Shown here: positions 7,958 to 16,780 of the stretch, one piece after another | Numbering within the stretch: position 1 is the stretch's first letter | How the letters are laid out: every line of letters starts with the position of its first letter | DNA from: Catellatospora vulcania | GTDB taxonomy: Bacteria; Actinomycetota; Actinomycetes; Mycobacteriales; Micromonosporaceae | Length of the DNA stretch: 64,000 nt | NCBI RefSeq assembly: GCF_009720385.1 | Contig: NZ_WARX01000035.1 | Coordinates: forward strand, 1-64,000 | Direction: 5' to 3' | The notes under the pieces: model-generated | Database searches by the model: none | Told to the model about the DNA's origin: nothing | What the model saw: the letters and a program-made list of their open reading frames with translations, nothing else | Made by a program: the position numbers and the translations under genes

Positions 7958-8551
7958 ATGACGAACGACAGTCGCGAGAAGATGGTGCGGGCGGCCGCGC
8001 TGCTGCTGGCCGAGCGCGGGTACGCGGCGACGTCCTTTCAGGACGTGATCGCCCGGTCGGGCGCGCCCCGCGGCTCCATCTACCACCACTTCCCGGGCGG
8101 CAAGGAGCAGCTCGCGGCCGAGGCGCTGCGCTGGTACGCCGGACGCACGCGCACCGGCATCGGCGGCGCGCCCGCCCTCGACGCGGTCGCCGGCTACTTC
8201 ACCGCGACGGCGAACTGGCTGCGCAAGAACGAGTTCCAGGCGGGCTGTCCGGTGGCCGGGGTGGCCCTCGACGTCGGCCACGACGACCCCTTGCACGCCG
8301 TCGTCGCCGAGGCGTTCGCGGACTGGCGCGGGGTGCTCGAAAGCGCCTTCCTCGCCGAGGACTGCCCACAGCCCACCGCGCGGGCGCTCGCCGCGCTGGT
8401 CATCGCGTCGGCCGAGGGAGCGCTGCTGCTGGCACGCGCCGAGCGCGACCTGCGGCCGTACCACGACGTCGCCGAGCAGGTCCTGGCGCACCTGCGGGCC
8501 ACCCTGCCGGCGCGCGCGGACGCCGCGGTAGACGCCCGGCCCGCGCCGTGA
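7958..8551 (+). CDS. TetR/AcrR-family regulator (LmrA/YxaF-like)
   Basis: 197 residues. The N-terminal TetR helix-turn-helix is clear (AAALLLAERGYAATSFQDVIARSGAPRGSIYHHF). The C-terminal ligand domain has the GCPVAGVALD motif found in the LmrA/YxaF subgroup, which senses flavonoids or drugs in other bacteria. ATG 7958 follows an AAGGGG box. It probably represses itself and the divergent acetyltransferase through the inverted repeats between them. The ligand is unknown. Confidence 0.9.
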   Translation: MTNDSREKMVRAAALLLAERGYAATSFQDVIARSGAPRGSIYHHFPGGKEQLAAEALRWYAGRTRTGIGGAPALDAVAGYFTATANWLRKNEFQAGCPVAGVALDVGHDDPLHAVVAEAFADWRGVLESAFLAEDCPQPTARALAALVIASAEGALLLARAERDLRPYHDVAEQVLAHLRATLPARADAAVDARPAP

Positions 8552-8701
8552 CGGCGGGGCGGCGGCCACCGTTACGCCGCATGCCGTAGGACGGCGTGGC
8601 CGCGCGATCACGACAAAAGCTCTATTCTGGTACTCGAAGACAATTCAAGTTATGCGGTTACTTATCGGCGGAGCTGGGGCGTTTGACGGATTCCGGGACG
8701 G

Positions 8702-11700
8702 ATGATGGGCATCATCGGCGAGCATCCGGGCGAGCATCCGGCAGGGGGCCCGCCTGCTGCCGACCAGGTCGAGGTGCTGTACGACAGCGACCGCTTGCGG
8801 GCGTACCGGATGCGCCTGCCCGGCAACCGCACCGTCGTCGTCAAGCAGCCGCTCGGTCCTGACGCGCCCAAACGCCTCAAACACGAGGCGTCGATGCTGC
8901 GCCGGCTGCGTGGCACGGAAGGGGTCGTGCAGCTCGCGGACACCCCCGTGGTCGAGGGCGCGCTGACGCTCCAGGACGCGGGCGGCGTGACGCTCGACCG
9001 CCGGCCGATGCCGCTGCCGCTGGGCGAGGTGCTCAGCGTCGCAGCAGGCCTGGCCGACGCCCTGGCCGCCGTGCACCGCCGGCATGTGGTGCACCGCGAC
9101 ATCTGCCCCGGCAAGATCGTGTTGACCGCGGCCGGCGGGGTGCTCCTGATCGACTTCGAGCTGGCCTCCACCTTCGCCGAGATCAGGCCCGAGTTCGCGC
9201 ACCACAACGAGATCGTGGGCACGCTGCCCTACCTCGCGCCCGAGCAGACCGGCCGCACCGGCCGGCCCGTCGACCAGCGAGCAGACCTCTACGCCCTCGG
9301 CGCGACCATGTACGAAATGGTCACCGGCCAGCCGCCGTTCGGCACCGGTGACCCGCTCCGGCTCAGCCACGCCCACCTGGCCCGGGTGCCCGTGCCGCCG
9401 GCCGAGGTCGATCCTGAGGTGCCCGCCGCCCTGTCCGACGTGATCATGCACCTGCTGGAGAAGGAACCCGACAACCGCTACCAGACCGCCGAAGGGCTCG
9501 CCCACGACCTCGGGGTGCTGCGCGCCACCGCGCCGGGCGAGCCGGTGACGCTGCGCATCGGCGCGGGCGACGTGCCGCTGCGGCTGCTGCCCCAGTCCCG
9601 CATCATCGGCCGTGACCCGGAGATCCGGGCGCTGGGGGCCGCGTTCGCCGACGCGATGACCGGGCTCAGCCACGGCCTGCTGGTCAGCGGCCCGGCCGGG
9701 GTCGGCAAGACCTCGCTGGTCGACGAGCTACGGCCGATCGCCTCCGGCAGCAGCGGCTGGTTCGTGTCCGGCAAGTTCGACCAGCACCGGCGCGACCTCG
9801 AGTTCGACGGAGCACGCCAGGCCATCCGCGCGCTGGGGCGGCTGCTGCTGGCCGAGCCCGAGGAGGAGCTGGCCGACCTGCGGCAGCGGCTGCGCCAGGT
9901 GCTGGGCCGCAACGCCGGGCTGCTGGCCGCGGTGCAACCGGAGTTCGGGATGCTGATGGGCGTCGAACCCGACCCCACCATCGGCGACGCGCTCTTCGCC
10001 CAGGCCCGCATGCAGCGCATCGGCGTCGACCTGCTCACCACCGTCGCGTCGCCGAAACGCCCGATCGTCATGCTCGTCGACGACGTGCAGTGGGCCACCC
10101 GCACCACGCTCGGCTTCCTCGACATGCTGATCTCCGAGGGCCCGCCGGACGGGCTGCTGCTGGTCCTGGCGTATCGCGACGACGAGGTCGACGCCACCCA
10201 CCCGCTCGCCGCCATGACCGCCCGCTGGCGGCTGCACGGCGTCGAACCACAGCGGATCGAGCTGGGCAACCTGCCCCCGGCGAGCACCGCCGAACTCGTC
10301 GGCGACCTGCTCCAGCTCGATTCCGCCGACGCGGAGGCGCTGGCCGAGCCCGTCGCGCAACGCACCCGGGGCAACCCGTACGACACGGTCGAGCTGATCA
10401 ACTCGCTGCGCCGCAGCGGCGTGCTGGTGCTCGACGACGAGGGCTGGACCTGGGACGCCGGCAACCTGTCGCGCCACCTGCGGCAGGCCAACGTGGTCGA
10501 CCCGTGGACCACCCGGCTGCGCGGCCTGCCGACCCGTACCCGGCTGCTCGTCGAGATCATGGCCTGCCTCGGCGGGCGCGCGGACATGGACCTGCTGTCC
10601 GTGGCCGACGGGCACCCCGCGACCGACACGGAGGACCTGCTCGCACCCGCCCTGGACGAGGGCCTGCTGGTGCTGGAGCCCGGCGAGCCGGCCGACGCGG
10701 TCCGGTTCCGGCACGACCGCGTACACCAGGCGATCCTCGACGGTCTCAGCCCGTCCGCGAGGTCCGCCCTGCACCTCGGCCTGGCCCGCCGGCTGTCCCC
10801 GCGCCCGGAGTACGCCGAGGCCGCCGCGCACCAGTATTTCGCCGTCGCCGAGCACGTGCACGACCCGGTCGAGCGCCGGCGCGTCAGCGACCTGCTCGCC
10901 CACGCCGCCGAGCAGTCACTGGTGGTGAGCAACCACGCCATGGCGGAGCGCTACCTGGCCGTCGCCGTCGACTTCGCCGACCCGGCCGACGTGCGCAACC
11001 TGATCACGCTGCAGACCCGGCGGCACGCCTCGCTCTACAGCCTGGGCCGCCTCGACGAGGCCGACGCGGTGTACGCGGCCATCGACGGGCTCTGCGACCG
11101 GCACGCCCAGCACGCCGAGGCGACGCTGGTGCAGGTGTCCGGCCTGACCAACCAGGGCCGGGCCGCCGAGGCCGTCGCGCTGGGCCTGGAGATGCTGGGC
11201 CACCTCGGCCTCGCCGCACCGCCGCCCGAACGGGTCGAGATCGAGATCGACGAAGGTCTCGACCTGCTGCACCGCTGGCTCGACGGCGGCGACACCGCCG
11301 ACGACCTGAACCGCCCCGAGGTGACCGACCCGGACCTGCTGGCCACCGCCGCGCTGATGAACCGCATGATGGCGCCGGCCTTCTTCAGCAACCAGGCCAC
11401 CCTGTCCTGGCTCACCCTGCAGGCGCTGCGGATATGGGTGCGGCACGGCCCGATCGCCAACCTGGTCGGGCCACTGGCCCACCTCACGTTCGTCACGGTC
11501 GGCCGGTGCGGCGACTACCGCACCGGGCACCGGGCCCTGCTACGGGCGGTAGCCGTCGGCGAGGCACGCGGGTACGAGCCCGACACCTCCCAGGCCCGTT
11601 TCCTGTACGCGCTGAGCACCGGCCACTGGTACGAGCCGCTGGAGGACAACGTAAGGCTGGCGCAGCTGGCCCGCGAAGGCCTGCTGCACGGCGGCGACCT

Positions 11701-13612
11701 GCAGAAGGCCTGCCACACCTACTACGTCTCCGTGTACGAGCTGCTCGACTACGCCCCGACCCTGGACGACTACCTCACCGAGGTCGACGCCGCGCTGGCC
11801 TTCGCCACCCGCACCGGCAACGACCAGTCCACCGACGTGTACCTGCCCTACCGCCGGCTGGCCGGCATGCTGCGCGGCGAGCCCGCCGACGCGGACAGCA
11901 GCACGGAAGCGCCGCCCGAAGCGCTCGCGGGCAACCCGGTCGCCGTGTCGAACGTGCACGTCACGAAGGCGCTGGCCGCGGCGCTGCTCGACGACATGCC
12001 CGCCCTGCACCACCACATCGAGGCCGCGACCGAGCTGCTGCCGGTGAACCCGTCGACCTACCCCGTGGCCCAGGCCCGCCTGCTGCGCGGCATCGACCTC
12101 GCCGAACGGGCCAGGACCGGGTCGCCACAGGAACGGGCCGCCCGGCTGTCCGAACTCGACGCGACGCTGGCCTGGTTCGCCGCCCGAGCCGCCGACGCCC
12201 CGGTGAACTACGCCCACACCCTGCTGCTGCTGCAGGCCGAACGCGCCTGGGCCGGCGGCGACTTCCAGGCCGCCGCGCAGTCCTACGACGCCGCGCAGCA
12301 CGAGGTCGGCGGCCGGACGCGGCCGTGGCACCGGGCCCTGGCCCTGGAGCGGTCCGCGCGGTTCTACCTGGCCCACGGGATGGTGGTCGCCGGGACCAGC
12401 ATCCTCAACTCGGCCCGGCACGCCTACCACGCCTGGGGCGCCGACGCGAAGGTCGCCCAGCTCGACCGCACCCACCCGACCGCCCCGTGGCTGCCCGGCC
12501 TGCGGCCGCCGACGAGCGGGCACACCACCTCCGACGCCGGCCCGCAGCCCCCGCTGCTGTCGGGCACCATCGACCTGCTCGCCATCCTCGCCGCCTCCCA
12601 GGCGCTGAGCTCGCAGACCACCTTCGACGGCGTACGCGCCCGCGTCGTCGACGTGCTCAGCGAGATGACCGGCGCGACCGCCGTGCACCTGCTGCTCTGG
12701 GACGACGACCGGCAGCGCTGGTCGCTGCCCGCGCCGCCGCCGGACGGCACCCCCGCCGTGCCCGCCTCGGTGATCCGCTACGTCGAGCGCACCCGCGAAC
12801 CGCTCGTCGTCGGCGACGCCACCCGCGACGACCGCTTCTCCCGCGACCCCTACTTCGCCGAACTCGACTGCTGCTCGCTGCTGGTCGTGCCGATCGCCAA
12901 CCGGGGCGTCCGGCAGGCGCTGCTGGTGCTGGAGAACCACCTCATCCGGGAGGCGTTCTCCGCCGAGCGCCTCGACGCGGTCCGGCTGGTCGCCGGGCAG
13001 CTCGCGGTGTCGCTGGACAACGCCTCGGTGTACGCGTCGCTGGAACGCAAGGTCGCCCAGCGCACCGAGGAGCTGACCGCGGCCAACCAGCGCCTCGAAC
13101 TGCTCAGCACCACCGACGCGCTCACCGCGCTGGCCAACCGGCGCCGGCTGGAGGACATCCTGCACGCCGAGTGGGACAGCGCGCTGCACAGCGGCCGGCC
13201 GCTGGCCCTGGCGATGGTCGACATCGACCACTTCAAGCTCTACAACGACCACTACGGCCACCCCGCCGGCGACGAGTGCCTGCAGCGGGTCGCCGCGGAG
13301 CTGACCCGCAACCTGCGCGCCGGGGACCTGGTCGCCCGCTACGGCGGCGAGGAGTTCGCGGTGGTCATGCCCGGCCTGGACACCGAGGCCGCGAGCGGCG
13401 CCGCCGAGCGGCTGCGCACCGCGGTCTCCGACCTGGCCGAGCCGCACCTGCTGGCGCGCTCGGGCATCGTCACGGTCAGCATCGGCGTGGCCGCGATGAC
13501 GCCGCGCCCCGACCGCGACCCCGACGACCTGGTCGGCCTGGCCGACGTCGAGCTCTACCGCGCCAAGCGCAACGGCCGCGACCAGGTCCGCGCCGCCACC
13601 GTGCCTCTTTGA
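8702..13612 (+). CDS. Kinase-like / STAND ATPase / GAF / diguanylate cyclase fusion protein
   Basis: 1636 residues, no membrane segment. Order: a Ser/Thr-kinase-like domain (about 25-270) with VVVK and HRD (131-133), in which the catalytic-loop Lys and Asn are replaced (HRDICPGK) and DFG is DFE; an AAA_16/STAND ATPase with Walker A GPAGVGKT (330-337) and Walker B LVDDVQW near 459; a long helical TPR-like region; a GAF domain near 1290-1450; a C-terminal GGDEF domain with intact GGEEF (1548-1552) and an RxxD inhibitory site five residues before it. The cyclase should make c-di-GMP with product feedback. Related kinase/ATPase/GAF proteins usually end in a histidine kinase, so the GGDEF output is notable. 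It stands alone; the signal is unknown. The tandem ATG start lacks a strong ribosome site. Confidence 0.9.
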   Translation: MMGIIGEHPGEHPAGGPPAADQVEVLYDSDRLRAYRMRLPGNRTVVVKQPLGPDAPKRLKHEASMLRRLRGTEGVVQLADTPVVEGALTLQDAGGVTLDRRPMPLPLGEVLSVAAGLADALAAVHRRHVVHRDICPGKIVLTAAGGVLLIDFELASTFAEIRPEFAHHNEIVGTLPYLAPEQTGRTGRPVDQRADLYALGATMYEMVTGQPPFGTGDPLRLSHAHLARVPVPPAEVDPEVPAALSDVIMHLLEKEPDNRYQTAEGLAHDLGVLRATAPGEPVTLRIGAGDVPLRLLPQSRIIGRDPEIRALGAAFADAMTGLSHGLLVSGPAGVGKTSLVDELRPIASGSSGWFVSGKFDQHRRDLEFDGARQAIRALGRLLLAEPEEELADLRQRLRQVLGRNAGLLAAVQPEFGMLMGVEPDPTIGDALFAQARMQRIGVDLLTTVASPKRPIVMLVDDVQWATRTTLGFLDMLISEGPPDGLLLVLAYRDDEVDATHPLAAMTARWRLHGVEPQRIELGNLPPASTAELVGDLLQLDSADAEALAEPVAQRTRGNPYDTVELINSLRRSGVLVLDDEGWTWDAGNLSRHLRQANVVDPWTTRLRGLPTRTRLLVEIMACLGGRADMDLLSVADGHPATDTEDLLAPALDEGLLVLEPGEPADAVRFRHDRVHQAILDGLSPSARSALHLGLARRLSPRPEYAEAAAHQYFAVAEHVHDPVERRRVSDLLAHAAEQSLVVSNHAMAERYLAVAVDFADPADVRNLITLQTRRHASLYSLGRLDEADAVYAAIDGLCDRHAQHAEATLVQVSGLTNQGRAAEAVALGLEMLGHLGLAAPPPERVEIEIDEGLDLLHRWLDGGDTADDLNRPEVTDPDLLATAALMNRMMAPAFFSNQATLSWLTLQALRIWVRHGPIANLVGPLAHLTFVTVGRCGDYRTGHRALLRAVAVGEARGYEPDTSQARFLYALSTGHWYEPLEDNVRLAQLAREGLLHGGDLQKACHTYYVSVYELLDYAPTLDDYLTEVDAALAFATRTGNDQSTDVYLPYRRLAGMLRGEPADADSSTEAPPEALAGNPVAVSNVHVTKALAAALLDDMPALHHHIEAATELLPVNPSTYPVAQARLLRGIDLAERARTGSPQERAARLSELDATLAWFAARAADAPVNYAHTLLLLQAERAWAGGDFQAAAQSYDAAQHEVGGRTRPWHRALALERSARFYLAHGMVVAGTSILNSARHAYHAWGADAKVAQLDRTHPTAPWLPGLRPPTSGHTTSDAGPQPPLLSGTIDLLAILAASQALSSQTTFDGVRARVVDVLSEMTGATAVHLLLWDDDRQRWSLPAPPPDGTPAVPASVIRYVERTREPLVVGDATRDDRFSRDPYFAELDCCSLLVVPIANRGVRQALLVLENHLIREAFSAERLDAVRLVAGQLAVSLDNASVYASLERKVAQRTEELTAANQRLELLSTTDALTALANRRRLEDILHAEWDSALHSGRPLALAMVDIDHFKLYNDHYGHPAGDECLQRVAAELTRNLRAGDLVARYGGEEFAVVMPGLDTEAASGAAERLRTAVSDLAEPHLLARSGIVTVSIGVAAMTPRPDRDPDDLVGLADVELYRAKRNGRDQVRAATVPL

Positions 13613-13685
13613 TCGCCCGACTCGCCCGGCAGGTGTGCGTATCTTGGCGCGGCATGCACCCGTGTGCCAGGCAAGTCGGGTGATC
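13611..13685. terminator. Convergent hairpin between the GGDEF and FMN-oxidase genes
   Basis: Arms 13611-13626 and 13670-13685 pair over 16 positions with one mismatch and one G-T wobble, enclosing a partly self-complementary loop. It lies between two convergent stop codons and could end transcription in both directions. Confidence 0.55.
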
Positions 13686-13691
13686 TGCCGG

Positions 13692-15017
13692 TCAGGCCGG
13701 GGCGAGCAGGTCCGGGGTGAGGTCGGCGAGGCTCGCGCAGCCGGTCAGGGCCATGGTCAGGTCCAGCTCGGCGCGCAGGTTCTGGATCACCTGGCGTACG
13801 CCGTCCGCGCCCGCCAGGGCCAGGCCGTAGAAGTAGGGGCGGCCGACGCAGACCGCACGGGCGCCCAGGGCCAGGGCCTTGAAGACATCGGCGCCACCGC
13901 GCACGCCGCTGTCGAACAGCACCGGCACCCGGCCGCCGACCGCCTCGACGATGCCCGGCAGCGCGTCCAGCGAACCGGTCGCCCCGTCGACCTGGCGGCC
14001 GCCGTGGTTGGACACGATCACCCCGTCGACGCCCGCGTCCAGCGCCTGCCGCGCGTCGTCGGGGTGCTGCAGTCCCTTGAGCAGGATCGGCAGCCGGGTC
14101 ATGGTGCGCAGCCGGGCCAGGTCGCCCCAGGTCAGGTCCTGCCGCGAGAAGATGTCCAGGAACGTCTCGACCGCGGCGCGCGGCAGCGGCGAGCGCAGGT
14201 TGCGCAGCATCGGCCCGGGATGGGTGCGCGCGATCGAGAACAGCGAACGCACCGCCGCCGGGGTGATCTTCGGCTTGGGTCCGGTCTTCGGCTGTGCCGC
14301 CCGTTCGGCCGCCAGCCGCAGGAACACCGGGTCGCTGGTGTACTGCGCGATGCCCTGGCCCTGGCTGAACGGCAGCGACCCCAGGTCCAGGTCGCGGGCC
14401 CGCCAGCCGAGCACGGTCGTGTCGAGGGTGACCACGAGCGCCTCGCAGCCCGACGCCTCCGCACGGGCCAGGAAGCTCGCCACGAGGTCCTCGGACTTGC
14501 TCCAGTACAGCTGGAACCAGCGCGGGGCGTCGCCCATCGCGGCCGCGCACTGCTCCATCGGCCGGGACGCCTGCGTGGACAGGATGTACGGCACGCCCTC
14601 GGCAGCCGCGGCCCGCGCCACGGCCACGTCGGCGTCGGGGTGGGCCAGTTCGAGCACCCCGATCGGGGCCAGCAGCAGCGGTGAGCTGAGGCGCCGGCCG
14701 AACAGCTCGACGGAGGTGTCGCGCGCCGACACGTCGCGCAGCATCCGGGGCACGATGCGGTGCCGGTCCAGGGCGCGGCGGTTGGCGTCGGCCGTGGCCT
14801 CCAGGCCCGCGCTGCCGGCGACGTAGGCGTACGCCTTGGGCGACAGCACCCGGGCGGCGCGGCGCTCCAGCTCGCCGAACGCGGTCGGCACGGCCGGGCG
14901 GCCGCCGCTGACACCGTCGCGGTAGATCACGCCCTGCCGCAGCCTGCCCCAGCCGCCCGCGGCGCGCACGGCCGGATCGGTGTCGTCGGCGGGCGGCGGC
15001 TGGCCGGTGTCGCTCAT
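13692..15017 (-). CDS. FMN-dependent alpha-hydroxy acid oxidase, lactate 2-monooxygenase-like
   Basis: 441 residues of the FMN alpha-hydroxy-acid oxidase TIM-barrel family. The active-site signature SNHGGRQVDG is intact, with the flavin-phosphate region FDSGVRGG and VGRPYFYG downstream. The long insertion between the barrel's middle strands (QPKTGPKPKITPAAV) and total length fit lactate 2-monooxygenase (L-lactate + O2 to acetate + CO2) better than short lactate or glycolate oxidases; the substrate is inferred. I start it at the ATG at 15017 (MSDTG) after a GAGGA box rather than at the longer frame. It seems to be a single-gene unit. Confidence 0.85.
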   Translation of the reverse strand: MSDTGQPPPADDTDPAVRAAGGWGRLRQGVIYRDGVSGGRPAVPTAFGELERRAARVLSPKAYAYVAGSAGLEATADANRRALDRHRIVPRMLRDVSARDTSVELFGRRLSSPLLLAPIGVLELAHPDADVAVARAAAAEGVPYILSTQASRPMEQCAAAMGDAPRWFQLYWSKSEDLVASFLARAEASGCEALVVTLDTTVLGWRARDLDLGSLPFSQGQGIAQYTSDPVFLRLAAERAAQPKTGPKPKITPAAVRSLFSIARTHPGPMLRNLRSPLPRAAVETFLDIFSRQDLTWGDLARLRTMTRLPILLKGLQHPDDARQALDAGVDGVIVSNHGGRQVDGATGSLDALPGIVEAVGGRVPVLFDSGVRGGADVFKALALGARAVCVGRPYFYGLALAGADGVRQVIQNLRAELDLTMALTGCASLADLTPDLLAPA

Positions 15018-15233
15018 CGGGTCCTCGCAGGGTGCGTCGGCTGTCCGCCGCGCCCGGGGAGCGCGCGACGGTCCGCAGATCATGCCATCCCGCCCGGCCG
15101 TGGCGAAGGTAGGCAGCCGGAACGCGAGCCGGTCGAGCGGCCCGGCGCCGGAGCGCTCCGGCGGCGCGATGCCGGACGGTGCCGGGCGGTCAGGGGCGCG
15201 GTGGCGGGCCGTGGAGCGGCCGGTGCCGGGCGG

Positions 15234-16061
15234 TCAGGGGGCGGCGCGGTGGCGGGCGAGCACGGCGACCGCCCCGCGGGCCGCCTGGACGGTCTCGGGT
15301 CCGGCGTCGCCGGGCAGTTTGGGCAGGCCTGCCGTGACCGTGACCTCGTGCCGGAGCACCGGGTGGAGCAGGGTGGTGGCCACGAACAGGGTGGCCCGGC
15401 CGTCCTGCGCGGTGCCCTCGTCGAGGCGGAACACGTACGCGGGCGCGGTCACCGGGCTGGCGTAGGTCGCGTGGGCGGCCAGGTCGTCGGCGATGCACCA
15501 CCACGGCTGGGGTTCGCGGCCCGTCCAGTGGTGGTCGCCGAACAGCCCGTGCACCGCCAGCCGGTACCGGTGGCAGACCGTGACCGCCTCGCGCAGCCGC
15601 TGCTCCAACTGTCCCAGCGTCTCCTCGGGCGGCGGCGCGGCCAGCAGCTCGTCCAGCCGCGCGGACAGCCACTCGGCCAGCACCTCGTGCAGCACGAAGC
15701 GCCAGGCGTCGGTGGCCGCCCCGGCGGCGAACGCCAGGGCCTCGCGGAGCTGGCGCAGCCGCTCCGCGCAGTCGGGCCAGAGTTCCAGCGGCGGCGGGCC
15801 GGTGCACGGCACCGTCGTGGCGTGGCGGCGGGCCGTGAAGTCGACGACGGCCCGCAGCGGCCCGCCCGCGATCAGGTTCACGTCCTGCCGGTCGTCCGAC
15901 CACTCCCACTTGGACTGGCCGTCGAGCAGGCTCGTGTACAGCGGATCGGTCAGGCCCTCCTCGTACAGCCAGCCGCCCGGGGACCGGGTCGCGGCCCGGG
16001 TCACCTCCGTGACGAACAGCAGGGCGTCGGCGTAGCGGCGGGGCGCGTCGCGCACGTCCAT
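15234..16061 (-). CDS. Conserved-looking hypothetical protein
   Basis: 275 residues; I do not recognise the family. There is no signal peptide or membrane helix. The sequence is helical in the middle (LRQLREALAFAAGAATDAWRFVLHEVLAEW) with an aromatic-rich DHHWTGREPQPWWCIADDL segment and a beta-rich C-terminal half (ATLFVATTLLHPVLRHEVTVTAG). Strong codon bias and a good GGAGGAG ribosome site 7 nt before the ATG support it being real. It is followed by 216 bp without a recognisable gene before the oxidase start. Confidence 0.75.
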   Translation of the reverse strand: MDVRDAPRRYADALLFVTEVTRAATRSPGGWLYEEGLTDPLYTSLLDGQSKWEWSDDRQDVNLIAGGPLRAVVDFTARRHATTVPCTGPPPLELWPDCAERLRQLREALAFAAGAATDAWRFVLHEVLAEWLSARLDELLAAPPPEETLGQLEQRLREAVTVCHRYRLAVHGLFGDHHWTGREPQPWWCIADDLAAHATYASPVTAPAYVFRLDEGTAQDGRATLFVATTLLHPVLRHEVTVTAGLPKLPGDAGPETVQAARGAVAVLARHRAAP

Positions 16062-16164
16062 CCGTGCTCCTCCCTGGCGGCCACCCCTACGGTACGCGCC
16101 GTCCGATCCCGACGCCGTCCCGAGATCCGCGATCGGCGGGCCCCCGCGGCTGGGACGTCTCCCC

Positions 16165-16170
16165 TACCCT
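16165..16170 (+). promoter_or_regulatory. Leaderless -10 box of the small lipoprotein gene
   Basis: TACCCT ends 6 nt before the GTG at 16177. Confidence 0.55.
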
Positions 16171-16176
16171 GACGCG

Positions 16177-16599
16177 GTGACCTTGACTTGGCGATCGTTC
16201 GGGCGATGGCTCGCGGTGCTCCTGCTGCTCGGCGGCTGCGCCTGCTGCTGCGGAAACACGGGTCCGGTGGGGTTCGCGCCCGATCTCGACGACGCCGACG
16301 TCGTCGGTGTCTGGGTCAGCAGCGAGGGCGCGCGGCTCGTGCTGCACGCCGATCACCGGTTCACCACCGAGTCCCTGGGCGACTGCGTGGACGCCGACGG
16401 CGACTACGCGCCCGGCGGGGACGGCAGCGGCACCTGGTCGCTGGGCGAGCCCGAGTTCCTGGACCCCTACCAGCAGCTGACTCTGGCGTACGCCCCCTAC
16501 GGCGAGAGCCTGCAGAACTGGGGCGCGCAGGACGGTGAGATCGTCTACCTGTTCGGCGACACGGACTCCGGTGGCATCTGCTACTTCACCCGCGACTGA
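16177..16599 (+). CDS. Small Cys-rich lipoprotein, unknown function
   Basis: 140 residues starting at GTG with a TACCCT box 6 nt upstream, so probably leaderless. The N-terminus is a lipoprotein signal (LLLLGGC) with a dense Cys cluster (CACCCG) after the lipidation site. The mature part reads VGVWVSSEGARLVLHADHRF, resembling small actinobacterial lipocalin-like proteins that test whether residues give a beta-barrel. Two more Cys (GDCVDADGD, GGICYF) probably form a disulfide. Function unknown. Confidence 0.7.
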   Translation: MTLTWRSFGRWLAVLLLLGGCACCCGNTGPVGFAPDLDDADVVGVWVSSEGARLVLHADHRFTTESLGDCVDADGDYAPGGDGSGTWSLGEPEFLDPYQQLTLAYAPYGESLQNWGAQDGEIVYLFGDTDSGGICYFTRD

Positions 16600-16780
16600 C
16601 GCGCCGGCCGTGAGCGGTTCTTAACCGGTGCGCAACGCGGCCGTCCTGCCGCTGTCACAACCCGATCGTGTGCTTCTTGGACCCGCGGACCGCAGCCCTC
16701 CCACGGCGCGGCGTGGACCGGCGCACGGCCACCCGTCGAGGTGGCAGGCGCGGCCGCCCGACTCCGATCGGAGCCACGCC

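Noticed and set aside
10090-13683. Plus-strand 1197-codon open frame overlapping the GGDEF gene
   Set aside because: It is a Pro/Arg/Ala-rich shadow in another frame of the large signalling gene, with no domain.
15190-15909. Alternative minus-strand frame over the hypothetical gene
   Set aside because: Arg/Gly/Pro-rich shadow; the 15234-16061 frame has the better ribosome site and composition.
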